The notes under the pieces were generated by a model. It made no database searches and was not told the DNA's origin. It saw nothing but the letters and a program-made list of their open reading frames with translations. Of a stretch of DNA of 6,267 nucleotides, positions 1-5,959 are shown piece after piece. The DNA comes from CAZXVW01 sp964644025 (GTDB lineage Bacteria; Acidobacteriota; Terriglobia; Bryobacterales; Bryobacteraceae), in NCBI GenBank assembly GCA_964644025.1, contig CAZXVW010000226.1, forward strand, positions 1 through 6,267. The letters are read 5' to 3'. Each line of letters begins with the position of its first letter. Position 1 is the first letter of the stretch. The position numbers and the translations under genes were made by a program.

Positions 1-324
1 ATCGAAGTAGGCCACGGCGATGCCCTGGCGAACGAGGACGGCCGGGTCGCGGATGCCAATGCCCCGCAGACCGCCGATGGTTCCACCCCACGGGGTGACG
101 CCAATGATCGCCGGAAACTTCTTTCCCGGCCCTACGCGCGGGTAGCGAAAAATGACGTTCATTTCCTTTTCACCAACCGTTTTCAGGTAGAGCCGCTCCT
201 GGAGCAGACCGGGCGAGACTTCCCGGGCCGGCTCAATCACACGGCTAGGGAGCGTCTTGGCCGGGAGCCCGGCCGGCGCCAGAAGCAGTCCGTTCAAGAA
301 ATCGCGTCGTCGAAAGTTCTTCAT
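1..324 (-). CDS. Tat-exported alpha/beta-hydrolase-like protein (N-terminal part, cut by window edge)
   Basis: Only the first 108 residues lie in the window; the frame is open to the left edge. The ATG at 324 is preceded by GGGAGAG five bases upstream, a fair ribosome binding site. The N-terminus reads MKNFRRRDFLNGLLL, a twin-arginine motif followed by a short hydrophobic stretch and Ala/Pro-rich residues, so export by the Tat system is likely. Residues about 40-108 (LYLKTV at 46, FRYPR at 59, PAIIGVTPWGG at 71, GIAVAYFD at the edge) resemble the first strands of alpha/beta hydrolases of the dienelactone hydrolase, acyl-peptidase or glucuronoyl-esterase-like type. The catalytic Ser, Asp and His would lie outside the window, so neither family nor activity can be fixed. 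The gene starts 14 bp after the stop of the GH39-type gene on the same strand, so the two are probably one operon. An esterase acting on decorated plant or microbial polysaccharide would fit, but that is inference from the neighbour. Confidence 0.72.
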   Translation of the reverse strand, partial: MKNFRRRDFLNGLLLAPAGLPAKTLPSRVIEPAREVSPGLLQERLYLKTVGEKEMNVIFRYPRVGPGKKFPAIIGVTPWGGTIGGLRGIGIRDPAVLVRQGIAVAYFD

Positions 325-338
325 TGCTACTCTCCCGA

Positions 339-1775
339 TTACCGGTTTGCCTCCAGCACGATCAGTTCAAACGCCGGCGGCGGCAGTTGCTGGGCCAGTT
401 TCAGGACCCCGTCTTTCGCCGGGGCCTCTGACACCAGGCGGAAGTCTTCATCTTCTGTTACCCGGTATCGTTTCACGCTGAAGGGCGCCTTGCCCCAGGG
501 CAAGTTCCGCACCTCCAGCGCGTAACCCCGGTTATTCCGGTAGCGCTGAAGCGGGGCGCCGGCTCCCGGCGGGCGAATCTCATAATTGCTGATGAGCACC
601 TGCACCTTCCTGCCGTCCGCCGAGCGGCCCGCCAGCACACCGAAGCCACTGGTGTCGCCGCCCGCGGCGGCCACTCTCTGGGGCGCATCGAGCATCCGGG
701 CCATTGCCTTATAAGCGTACGCCCTTTTCTTGTAGCTGCCGTCCCGCCGGAACAGGCCCATCGGATGGCCCGCGTCGCCGCGGTAGTAATGGGCCATCTC
801 CACCGGAGCATCCTGCAGGTAGATGAGCACCGAAGCGGTAAATGCACCGTTCACCATCGTGTCAAGAATGTTTCTCCCGCCAATGCCTGGATTGATGTTC
901 CATTCATTCATGTGGCTCTCGGCTTTTTCGAAGCCGTTGCCATCCAGGATCCGGCGAATTTCTCGCGCCATCCGGACCGGCGGGTAGGGATCGTGGGTGC
1001 GCGCAGCGTAGTAATGCCAGGAGTAGAAATCGAGCGGCACCCGGCGGTCGGCGCAGTACCGGATCAGCCCTTCCCGGTAAGGACCGGGCCGGGTGGACCC
1101 GCGGCCCGTGACCCCGCAGGCGCCCACCTTCAGGTTGGGGTCGTGACGCTTCAGAACCCGGGCCGTCGCTTCGTACAATTTCCAGAACTGTTCCGGCGTG
1201 CCGTTCCAAAACCGCCCATCCGGCTCGTTCCATACTTCCCAGTAGCGGATGTTGTACCGGTAGCCGTTCGCCCAGCCCTCGTTGTAGTGCCTCACGACGC
1301 GCTCGCAAATCCTGGCGAACTTGCCGAAATCGCGCGGTGGATCCGCCACGGCGTTCCAGCTCCGGCCGAGACGATAGTAGACACTGGCGCCGCAATCCAC
1401 GATGGCCCGGATCAAGGGATCCGAGGGGCCGAAGTTGTAACTGGCCTCCGCCGTGGCGTCGGCCTCCCAGCGGGGGAAAATGATCCGGTCCCACGGCCGG
1501 CCGGGCCGGAAAGCGTCGATGTCGGTGGGGCCGTAGAAATCGTGCGTCCGGACCGAGTCGATCCGCAGGTCGCGGTACTGCCGGCTGATGTCCGGAACGC
1601 CCGGCCGCGAATGCGCCGGACCGCAGTTGACCTGCTGGAGGCTGCGGATCGTGCCCGCTCGTTCGCCGGCGTCGACACGCACTTGTCGGAATGGGGGAAC
1701 GGCCGCGGCCTGGCGCCCGGCCAGCAGCGGCAGCCCCGCCCGGAGGAAATCCCGTCGGATCAGATCGGATGCCAT
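339..1775 (-). CDS. Tat-exported glycoside hydrolase, GH39-type (beta-xylosidase-like)
   Basis: The protein has 478 residues, close to the usual length of GH39 beta-xylosidases. The ATG at 1775 is chosen because CGGGAGC lies six bases upstream and a Tat leader follows at once (IRRDFLRAGLPLLAG, residues 6-20). The catalytic (beta/alpha)8 barrel of clan GH-A spans about residues 40-360. Family-like landmarks are IDSVRTHDFYGPTDID (72-87), VYYRLGRSW (132-140), HYNEGW (163-168) and YWEVWNEPDGRFW (178-190). E184 in the Asn-Glu-Pro motif is the expected acid/base. E291 in MNEWN (289-293) is the expected nucleophile. A beta-rich C-terminal region (about 370-478) corresponds to the accessory sandwich of GH39. 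Retaining hydrolysis of a beta-xyloside or a related glycoside in the periplasm or outside the cell is expected; substrate is not readable, since GH39 also includes other specificities. It is first in a leftward operon with the alpha/beta-hydrolase-like gene and divergent from the propeller gene. The same frame stays open far upstream (to 3704), but that part is antisense to another gene and is not counted. Confidence 0.9.
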   Translation of the reverse strand: MASDLIRRDFLRAGLPLLAGRQAAAVPPFRQVRVDAGERAGTIRSLQQVNCGPAHSRPGVPDISRQYRDLRIDSVRTHDFYGPTDIDAFRPGRPWDRIIFPRWEADATAEASYNFGPSDPLIRAIVDCGASVYYRLGRSWNAVADPPRDFGKFARICERVVRHYNEGWANGYRYNIRYWEVWNEPDGRFWNGTPEQFWKLYEATARVLKRHDPNLKVGACGVTGRGSTRPGPYREGLIRYCADRRVPLDFYSWHYYAARTHDPYPPVRMAREIRRILDGNGFEKAESHMNEWNINPGIGGRNILDTMVNGAFTASVLIYLQDAPVEMAHYYRGDAGHPMGLFRRDGSYKKRAYAYKAMARMLDAPQRVAAAGGDTSGFGVLAGRSADGRKVQVLISNYEIRPPGAGAPLQRYRNNRGYALEVRNLPWGKAPFSVKRYRVTEDEDFRLVSEAPAKDGVLKLAQQLPPPAFELIVLEANR

Positions 1776-1823
1776 GGTGAGCTCCCGTTGACCAGTAATT
1801 AACGCCAATGATAATATCGCACC
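1776..1823. promoter_or_regulatory. 48-bp divergent control region
   Basis: This is the whole spacer between the leftward GH39-type gene (ATG at 1775) and the rightward propeller gene (GTG at 1824). It is clearly more AT-rich than its surroundings. It contains a rightward promoter, a possible leftward -10 box on the same bases, the Shine-Dalgarno sequence of the GH39-type gene and the left arm of a palindrome. Given the short spacer, any regulator binding here would probably influence both arms. Confidence 0.6.
1788..1815 (+). promoter_or_regulatory. Sigma70-like promoter for the propeller gene pair
   Basis: TTGACC at 1788-1793 (5 of 6 to the -35 consensus) and GATAAT at 1810-1815 (5 of 6 to the -10 consensus) are separated by 16 bp. 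Transcription would start near 1821-1824, at or next to the GTG start codon, so the messenger would be leaderless or nearly so. This agrees with the lack of a Shine-Dalgarno sequence before that GTG. The match is good, but start-site mapping is absent. Confidence 0.55.
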
Positions 1824-1840
1824 GTGCGATTTCTCGGAAA
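1811..1840 (-). promoter_or_regulatory. Possible leftward promoter for the GH39-type operon
   Basis: On the minus strand TATTAT (1816-1811) is a 5 of 6 match to a -10 box. The only upstream element at suitable spacing is a weak TTTCCG (1840-1835, 18 bp away). The start would fall near 1804, giving a leader of about 28 bases that includes the GGGAGC ribosome binding site. The -10 uses the same AT-rich segment as the rightward promoter, so the two would compete. The weak -35 makes this tentative; an activator could compensate. Confidence 0.3.
1816..1830. promoter_or_regulatory. 15-bp perfect palindrome, candidate operator
   Basis: ATCGCAC (1816-1822), a central C (1823) and GTGCGAT (1824-1830) form a perfect 7+1+7 inverted repeat. 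It lies at the predicted start of the rightward transcript, covers the GTG start codon, and sits between the -10 and -35 elements of the possible leftward promoter. A dimeric repressor bound here could block both. No regulator gene is in the window, so the binding protein is unknown, and part of the right arm is constrained as coding sequence. Confidence 0.4.
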
Positions 1841-3740
1841 GATTGCTCTCGGCCCCGAGATCGCCAACACGGTCGGCATCTACGGCATTGTGGCGGTTCC
1901 GGAGCGCCGCCGGCTCTACTGCTCGAACCTCCACACCCCCTGGCTGACCATCATCGACACCCAGGCCCGCAAGTTCATCGGCGTCGTGCCGCTGGAGGAC
2001 TACGAGCTGCGCGGCTTGATGGAAATCGCGCGGCACCCGGCCAGCGGCCATATCTACGTGGCCAGCGAATTGAACCATTGCCTCTATGTCGTCAACCCCG
2101 CCACCGGCCGCCGGGAGGAAAAGATCCAAACCGGCGGCGAGCCGCACTACGTGGATTTCGACGAGCGGAGCGGGCGCATCTTCGTCAGTTGCGGCGCCGA
2201 GAATTCGGTCATGATGTTCTCCCCGGACCACCGGAAGCGCAAGAGCATCCCGGTGGGCAAAGAGCCCTGGGGCATTGCCGTGGACTCGAGACGGCGGGCG
2301 CTTTACGTGGCCTGCCAGGGTGACCGCACGCTGTGGCGCCTCCACCTGGACCGCCTCGAGCCGGTCGCGCCGCCGGCACCGTTGGGCAAGATGCCGCGTT
2401 GTGCCGCCGTCGATCCGGCGACCGGGAGGATTTTCGTGACCCATCGCCGGGAACGCCGCTTGCTGGCGTTCGAGCCCGGCGGAGGCGACGCCATTGCTGC
2501 GGCCGAAACCGAGTGGGATTCGATCGGCGTCACCGTGGACTTTCGGTACCGGAAGATTTACGTCGTCAATCGCATGGGCCGGCTGGAAGAGGAAATCGGG
2601 CAGCCGGCCACCGTCAGCGTCATCGACGCGGAGCGGATGCGGACGGTGCGGCACGTCGAGGTGGGCAAGATCTCGCACTATCTGGCGCTCGATGAACACC
2701 ACGCCTACGTTACCAATGAAGACTCGCTCGACGTTTCGGTGCTCGACCGCGAGCGGATGGAAGAAATCGCCCGCGTTTCCCGGCTGGGGCAGACGGTGGA
2801 CGGCATGACGATCCACCCGCGCACGGGGCGCATCTATATCCCTTCCCACCTGACCGATGAATTGATCGTGGCCGGCCCGGTGGCGCGGAAAGCCGTCGCC
2901 CGGGCCAAGGTCGGCAGTTGGCCCTCGGGCGTGGGTATCGACTCCCGCCGCGGGCTCGTTTACGTGACCAACATGGACAACGGGACCGTCACCGTGCTGC
3001 GCGACAGCGATCACCGCCGCGTCGCTGAAATCGACCTGGGCGCGGGCACGAACAAAATCCACCGGCTCTGGTCCCGGGTGGCGGTGGATGAGGAGCGGGG
3101 GAGGGCTTACGTCACGCTGACGCGATTCAACGGCCTGGCGGTGATCGACGGGGAAACCGGCCGGGTCGAACGGCGCGTGCGGCTCGGCGAAGAGAATCCG
3201 GATATCCAGTCCGCCTACGTGCGGGCCTTCGAATTTCCGGTCTGCGTGGACCCCGCCAGCGGTCTGGTCTGGGTGATGAACCCGCATCGGAAACGCCTCG
3301 CCGCGGTGGATCCCGAGGCGGGGAAGATCGTGGCCACGATCGATCTCGCCAATCTGGACCTGCCGCTCGAGCGGCGGTTCAGCCCGTTCTCGGTGCTGGC
3401 CGCGCATGCTTCCCGCAAGCGTGTCTACGCTTACAATTGGATCATCTCGGCGGAGACATACCGGGTAACGGGATGCATCCCCCGCGAGATCGGCACCGGT
3501 GTCACCGCCGTGGACGAGGCGCGGGATCGCCTCTACGTGCATGGCGTGCGCGGGCTGAGCGTCGTCGATGCGGAGAAATTCGCCCCGCTCGCGTTCCTTC
3601 CCCTGGAGGCGGAACCAGGAAGAGGGCCCTCGGAGGTCCGTACGCTTTACAGTGTGGACCTGCGCCGGAAGCGCGTCTACGCGGTCCGGCACATCATGAT
3701 GCACAGTAATGAGCTGGAGATTTACGAGGTCCAGATATGA
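1824..3740 (+). CDS. 14-repeat YVTN-type beta-propeller protein
   Basis: The protein has 638 residues built almost wholly of YVTN/NHL-like beta-propeller repeats. The inner-strand motifs (R-hydrophobic-Y-V-x) occur near residues 31, 76, 118, 159, 202, 244, 293, 336, 378, 427, 481, 533, 569 and 617. That makes 14 repeats about 36-54 residues apart, often followed by a V-x-D turn. Fourteen suggests two seven-bladed propellers. Such domains usually bind partners or ligands, and some carry active sites; no catalytic function can be read here. The GTG at 1824 is the first possible start after an in-frame TAA at 1812-1814. No Shine-Dalgarno sequence precedes it, but a promoter places transcription start almost on the GTG. 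There is no signal peptide: the N-terminus MRFLGKIALG runs straight into the first blade. This is odd, because many YVTN proteins are exported and its coupled neighbour is secreted. The stop overlaps the next start by 4 bp (ATGA). Confidence 0.88.
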   Translation: MRFLGKIALGPEIANTVGIYGIVAVPERRRLYCSNLHTPWLTIIDTQARKFIGVVPLEDYELRGLMEIARHPASGHIYVASELNHCLYVVNPATGRREEKIQTGGEPHYVDFDERSGRIFVSCGAENSVMMFSPDHRKRKSIPVGKEPWGIAVDSRRRALYVACQGDRTLWRLHLDRLEPVAPPAPLGKMPRCAAVDPATGRIFVTHRRERRLLAFEPGGGDAIAAAETEWDSIGVTVDFRYRKIYVVNRMGRLEEEIGQPATVSVIDAERMRTVRHVEVGKISHYLALDEHHAYVTNEDSLDVSVLDRERMEEIARVSRLGQTVDGMTIHPRTGRIYIPSHLTDELIVAGPVARKAVARAKVGSWPSGVGIDSRRGLVYVTNMDNGTVTVLRDSDHRRVAEIDLGAGTNKIHRLWSRVAVDEERGRAYVTLTRFNGLAVIDGETGRVERRVRLGEENPDIQSAYVRAFEFPVCVDPASGLVWVMNPHRKRLAAVDPEAGKIVATIDLANLDLPLERRFSPFSVLAAHASRKRVYAYNWIISAETYRVTGCIPREIGTGVTAVDEARDRLYVHGVRGLSVVDAEKFAPLAFLPLEAEPGRGPSEVRTLYSVDLRRKRVYAVRHIMMHSNELEIYEVQI

Positions 3741-5302
3741 GCTATCGACGAATCGTAGGTGGGATTGCCCTGCTGGCGATGCCGCTCAGCGCCGCTGCCG
3801 GGGCGCCGCGGTACATTTACATGTTCCACAACATCAACAGCTTCATCGCCCAGTCCGATCAGGACCTGGCGGTGGAAGCTTACAAGGGCATCGAGGCCGT
3901 GGCGAAACGGAATGGGGTCCCGCTCGAGCCCTTCTTCACCGGCCTCTCCTTCGAGATGTACCTGCGCAATGCGCCGGAACTGATGGAAGAGCTGAAGAAC
4001 AGCGGCCGCGACTGGAATCACCACGGAGCCAACCGGCCCCCCAAGCCGCAACTCATCCAGCGCGTGGGCCGCAAGCCGTGGGATGAGGCCATTCGTGTGG
4101 TCGATGCCTACGAAAGCCAGTCGCTCGACATTCGCACCGGCAAGCTCGATCCCACCCGTGTCGGCGGACTCAAGGAAATCTTCGAGTACTTCGGACGCCC
4201 GCCGCTGGCGACAGGGCGTTTCGTCAGGGCCCCCATCCTGGCGGCTATCAAGGACCGCTACCACGTGCGGATGGGGATCGGCACGCACGACTGGTTCGGC
4301 ATCCCCTCTTCCTGGCTCTGGTACATGGGAACGCTCAACCGGCCGGACGACGCCTTCGTGCACCCCAACTGGGACTTCATGGAGTGGGTGCGCGTCGAGT
4401 GGGCGATCCAGCACGGGGAGGACCCGAAAACGGTCCAGCGCGCCCGGCCCGATGAGCCTTGGGATATCCGCGTCAAGATCGAGCAGCGGCTGAAACAACT
4501 GGATCCGAACATCACCGGATTCCTGGTTTTCGGTTTCCATAACAACGACCTGTTCGGTTACAATTACGCCACCAGGAAGCGGTTCGATCCCGCCTACCGG
4601 AAGTTTTTCCTGGAAAAGATGGATGAGTTTCTCAAGTGGATCATCCGCGAGAAAGGCTTCCAGCCCATATCGCTGCGCCAGGTCTACAATATGGCGAAGG
4701 CGAACTTTATTCTTCCCACGCTGGCGGACGCCAGGATCTTCGCCGCCCAGATCATCGAATCAGTGGACAAGGAGAAAACCCTCCCGCTCTACGTGCGCTC
4801 CGCGCGCAGCGGCCATTCGCTGGTGGAAGCCTGGCAGGTGCTCAGGGCGTCGCTCACCGGAAGCAAGCTCGACGTCAAGGACCTCTACGGTCCCACGCGA
4901 ATGGAGCCGAAGGCCTCGCAGCCCGTCCGCGCCACTGCCGCCCGGATTCGCGCTGCCGCCCGGGCGCTGCCGGCGGGGAACTCGATCCCGGCCCGCGTCG
5001 AAGTGGCCGGCCAACAGGCGAACGCCGCCGAGTTCCTCTGCCTGATGGCCCGCGTGGTTGCCGGAGAGAAACAGGCCGAGGCGCCCCCGCTCCCGCCGGC
5101 TCCGCCGGTCGCCCCTCGCGAGAACCGCTTCAACGACCCGCTGTCGCTGCTGCAAATGTGGACCTACAAGCCGGCCTATTTTGACAAGCCCGGCGGACGC
5201 CTGCAGCGCGCCACCAGCGTCGACGTGAACCTCCGCAGCGGCCGCATGTGGAACGAGAACCAAATGCGCCTGCTGAGGCCCGAAGACCGCCCGCCGTGGT
5301 AG
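3737..5302 (+). CDS. Secreted polysaccharide-deacetylase/GH57-like protein with PMBR-like repeats
   Basis: The protein has 521 residues. The ATG at 3737 overlaps the propeller gene's stop (ATGA) and has CGAGG seven bases upstream, so translation is probably coupled. Residues 1-23 form a signal peptide (R4-R5, hydrophobic stretch 7-18, A-A-A near 19-21). Residues about 25-320 look like a glycoside hydrolase/deacetylase beta/alpha barrel: YMFHNIN (28-34), GRDWNHHGANRP (90-101), GIGTHDWFG (180-188), VFGFHNND (264-271) and a final helix with LRQVYNMA (313-320). The canonical TFDDG motif of NodB deacetylases is absent, so activity is uncertain; conserved His residues could still bind metal. Residues about 329-372 and 398-442 are two related repeats (helix, then LP.YV or IPARV, then a helix such as EFLCLMARVV) resembling the pseudomurein-binding repeat, which may hold the enzyme on a wall or glycan. 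A Pro-rich linker (449-460) and an unrecognised tail (461-521) follow. The fold assignment is by eye and moderate. Confidence 0.8.
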   Translation: MSYRRIVGGIALLAMPLSAAAGAPRYIYMFHNINSFIAQSDQDLAVEAYKGIEAVAKRNGVPLEPFFTGLSFEMYLRNAPELMEELKNSGRDWNHHGANRPPKPQLIQRVGRKPWDEAIRVVDAYESQSLDIRTGKLDPTRVGGLKEIFEYFGRPPLATGRFVRAPILAAIKDRYHVRMGIGTHDWFGIPSSWLWYMGTLNRPDDAFVHPNWDFMEWVRVEWAIQHGEDPKTVQRARPDEPWDIRVKIEQRLKQLDPNITGFLVFGFHNNDLFGYNYATRKRFDPAYRKFFLEKMDEFLKWIIREKGFQPISLRQVYNMAKANFILPTLADARIFAAQIIESVDKEKTLPLYVRSARSGHSLVEAWQVLRASLTGSKLDVKDLYGPTRMEPKASQPVRATAARIRAAARALPAGNSIPARVEVAGQQANAAEFLCLMARVVAGEKQAEAPPLPPAPPVAPRENRFNDPLSLLQMWTYKPAYFDKPGGRLQRATSVDVNLRSGRMWNENQMRLLRPEDRPPW

Positions 5303-5374
5303 GGTCCCCGGCAAGCCGGAGGAAACTCCGCCCGGAAGGACACCGCGCGGACGCTCTGCGACGGCATCACCGTC

Positions 5375-5403
5375 AGCTCTTGCCCGGCAACGTGCTGATT
5401 TTT
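5375..5403 (+). terminator. Weak candidate rho-independent terminator
   Basis: AGC (5375-5377) and TTGC (5380-5383) can pair with GCAA (5387-5390) and GCT (5394-5396) around a CCG loop, with an internal mismatch. A run of five T at 5399-5403 and more T-rich sequence to 5413 follow. The stem is short and interrupted, but the site is where the propeller/deacetylase-like unit should end and lies just before a new promoter. Confidence 0.35.
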
Positions 5404-5406
5404 CTC

Positions 5407-5435
5407 TTGATTTAGCGGCGCTGTCGGGGTACATT
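5407..5435 (+). promoter_or_regulatory. Sigma70-like promoter for the ACT-domain gene
   Basis: TTGATT (5407-5412) and TACATT (5430-5435) are separated by exactly 17 bp; each matches its consensus in 4 of 6 positions. Transcription would start near 5442, giving a leader of about 46 bases. The position between a possible terminator and a strong Shine-Dalgarno sequence supports it. Confidence 0.45.
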
Positions 5436-5471
5436 TCTCTTGCGGAGGGACGGGGAAATTGTTGGTTCGTG

Positions 5472-5480
5472 AAAGGAGGA
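5472..5480 (+). promoter_or_regulatory. Strong Shine-Dalgarno sequence of the ACT gene
   Basis: AAAGGAGGA, near-perfect to the 16S rRNA 3' end, lies seven bases before the ATG at 5488. It fixes that start against an in-frame-looking GTG at 5469, which belongs to another frame. It is the best ribosome binding site in the window. Confidence 0.85.
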
Positions 5481-5487
5481 TCTGGAC

Positions 5488-5940
5488 ATGCCAGTCAACG
5501 TTCGCAAGATTACGCTGTGGCGGGCCGAGGTGGAAAACAAGCCCGGCGTGCTCGCGCAAACCCTGGAACCGCTGGCCGGCGCCGGCGTGGACCTGCAGGT
5601 GGTGATGGGCTACCGTTACCCCGGCGAGGAAAACAAGGCGGCGATCGAGGTGGCGCCGGTCACCCGGAAAGCCGCCGTGCAGGCCGCCGAGGCGGCCGGC
5701 ATGAGCGCTTCCTCGATCCCCGCGCTGCTGGTGGAGGGCAACAACAGCCCGGGACTGGGACACACGATCGCCCAGAGCATCGCCGATGCGGGGATCAATC
5801 TCGGTTTCCTGATGGCGCAGGTGGTCGGGAAGCGCTACTCGGCCATCATCGGCCTCGAGAGCGAAGCAGACGCCAGAAAGGTGGCTACGCTCATTCGTAG
5901 GGCTGCCGGGCCGAAGCCCCGCAAGAGAAAGAAAGCTTGA
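5488..5940 (+). CDS. Tandem ACT-domain protein
   Basis: The protein has 150 residues with two ACT domains and little else. The first covers about residues 8-57 and has ENKPGVLAQ (16-24) followed by a helix and a second strand LQVVMGYRY (36-44). The second covers about 78-137 and has NNSPGLGHTIAQ (85-96) and a strand ending in YSAIIGL (117-123). The N-x-x-P-G loop before the first helix is typical of ligand-binding ACT domains, which often bind amino acids and regulate enzymes by allostery. There is no catalytic or DNA-binding domain attached, so it is probably a stand-alone regulatory subunit or sensor; its partner and ligand cannot be named. There is no signal peptide, so it is cytoplasmic. 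The last ten residues (PKPRKRKKA region) are strongly basic, which is unusual for an ACT protein and might contact nucleic acid or an acidic partner. It has its own promoter and a strong ribosome binding site, so it is likely a unit separate from the genes upstream. Confidence 0.88.
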   Translation: MPVNVRKITLWRAEVENKPGVLAQTLEPLAGAGVDLQVVMGYRYPGEENKAAIEVAPVTRKAAVQAAEAAGMSASSIPALLVEGNNSPGLGHTIAQSIADAGINLGFLMAQVVGKRYSAIIGLESEADARKVATLIRRAAGPKPRKRKKA

Positions 5941-5959
5941 AAGAGGGGACGGAGCTTCT

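Larger units (their letters stand above)
5303..5487 (+). other. 185-bp hairpin-rich intergenic region
   Basis: This gap holds no credible gene on either strand. Several short hairpins follow one another: CCGG/CCGG with a four-base loop (5308-5319), CGGAG/CTCCG closed by a GAAA tetraloop (5317-5330, mutually exclusive with the first), GACGG/CCGTC (5360-5374) and TTGC/GCAA (5380-5390). After them come a T-rich stretch, a promoter and a strong ribosome binding site for the ACT gene. The hairpins may be 3'-end structure of the upstream messenger. No known riboswitch or small RNA family was recognised. Confidence 0.5.

Noticed and set aside
257..481. 74-codon plus-strand open frame over the junction of the two minus-strand genes
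   Set aside because: It crosses the start of one gene and the end of the other in antisense, with no ribosome binding site and low-complexity Pro/Gly/Ser content.
765..1802. 345-codon plus-strand open frame
   Set aside because: It is antisense to the GH39-type catalytic domain, has no ribosome binding site and no recognisable domain.
1808..2323. 171-codon plus-strand open frame starting with ATG at 1808
   Set aside because: It overlaps the propeller gene in another frame, and its product is Arg/Pro/Gly-rich, as expected for out-of-frame translation. The propeller frame has clear repeats.
339..3704. A single minus-strand open frame of 1121 codons spanning the GH39-type gene and the whole antisense of the propeller gene
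   Set aside because: Upstream of 1775 its product is rich in His, Asp, Arg and Pro without domain sense, and it lies exactly opposite a convincing repeat protein. The Tat leader and ribosome binding site at 1775 mark the real start. High GC explains the lack of stops.
3722..4540. 272-codon minus-strand open frame opposite the deacetylase-like gene
   Set aside because: It shows antisense-like composition, no start signal and no domain.
5317..5340. Resemblance of the GGAAACTCC...CCCGGA segment to a conserved stretch of RNase P RNA
   Set aside because: The similarity is short, the other conserved RNase P elements are missing, and the upstream space is coding, so a full RNA of 350-400 bases cannot fit.
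5936..5941. TTGAAA as a -35 box for the oxidoreductase gene
   Set aside because: No acceptable -10 box lies 15-19 bp downstream; that stretch is CT-rich.
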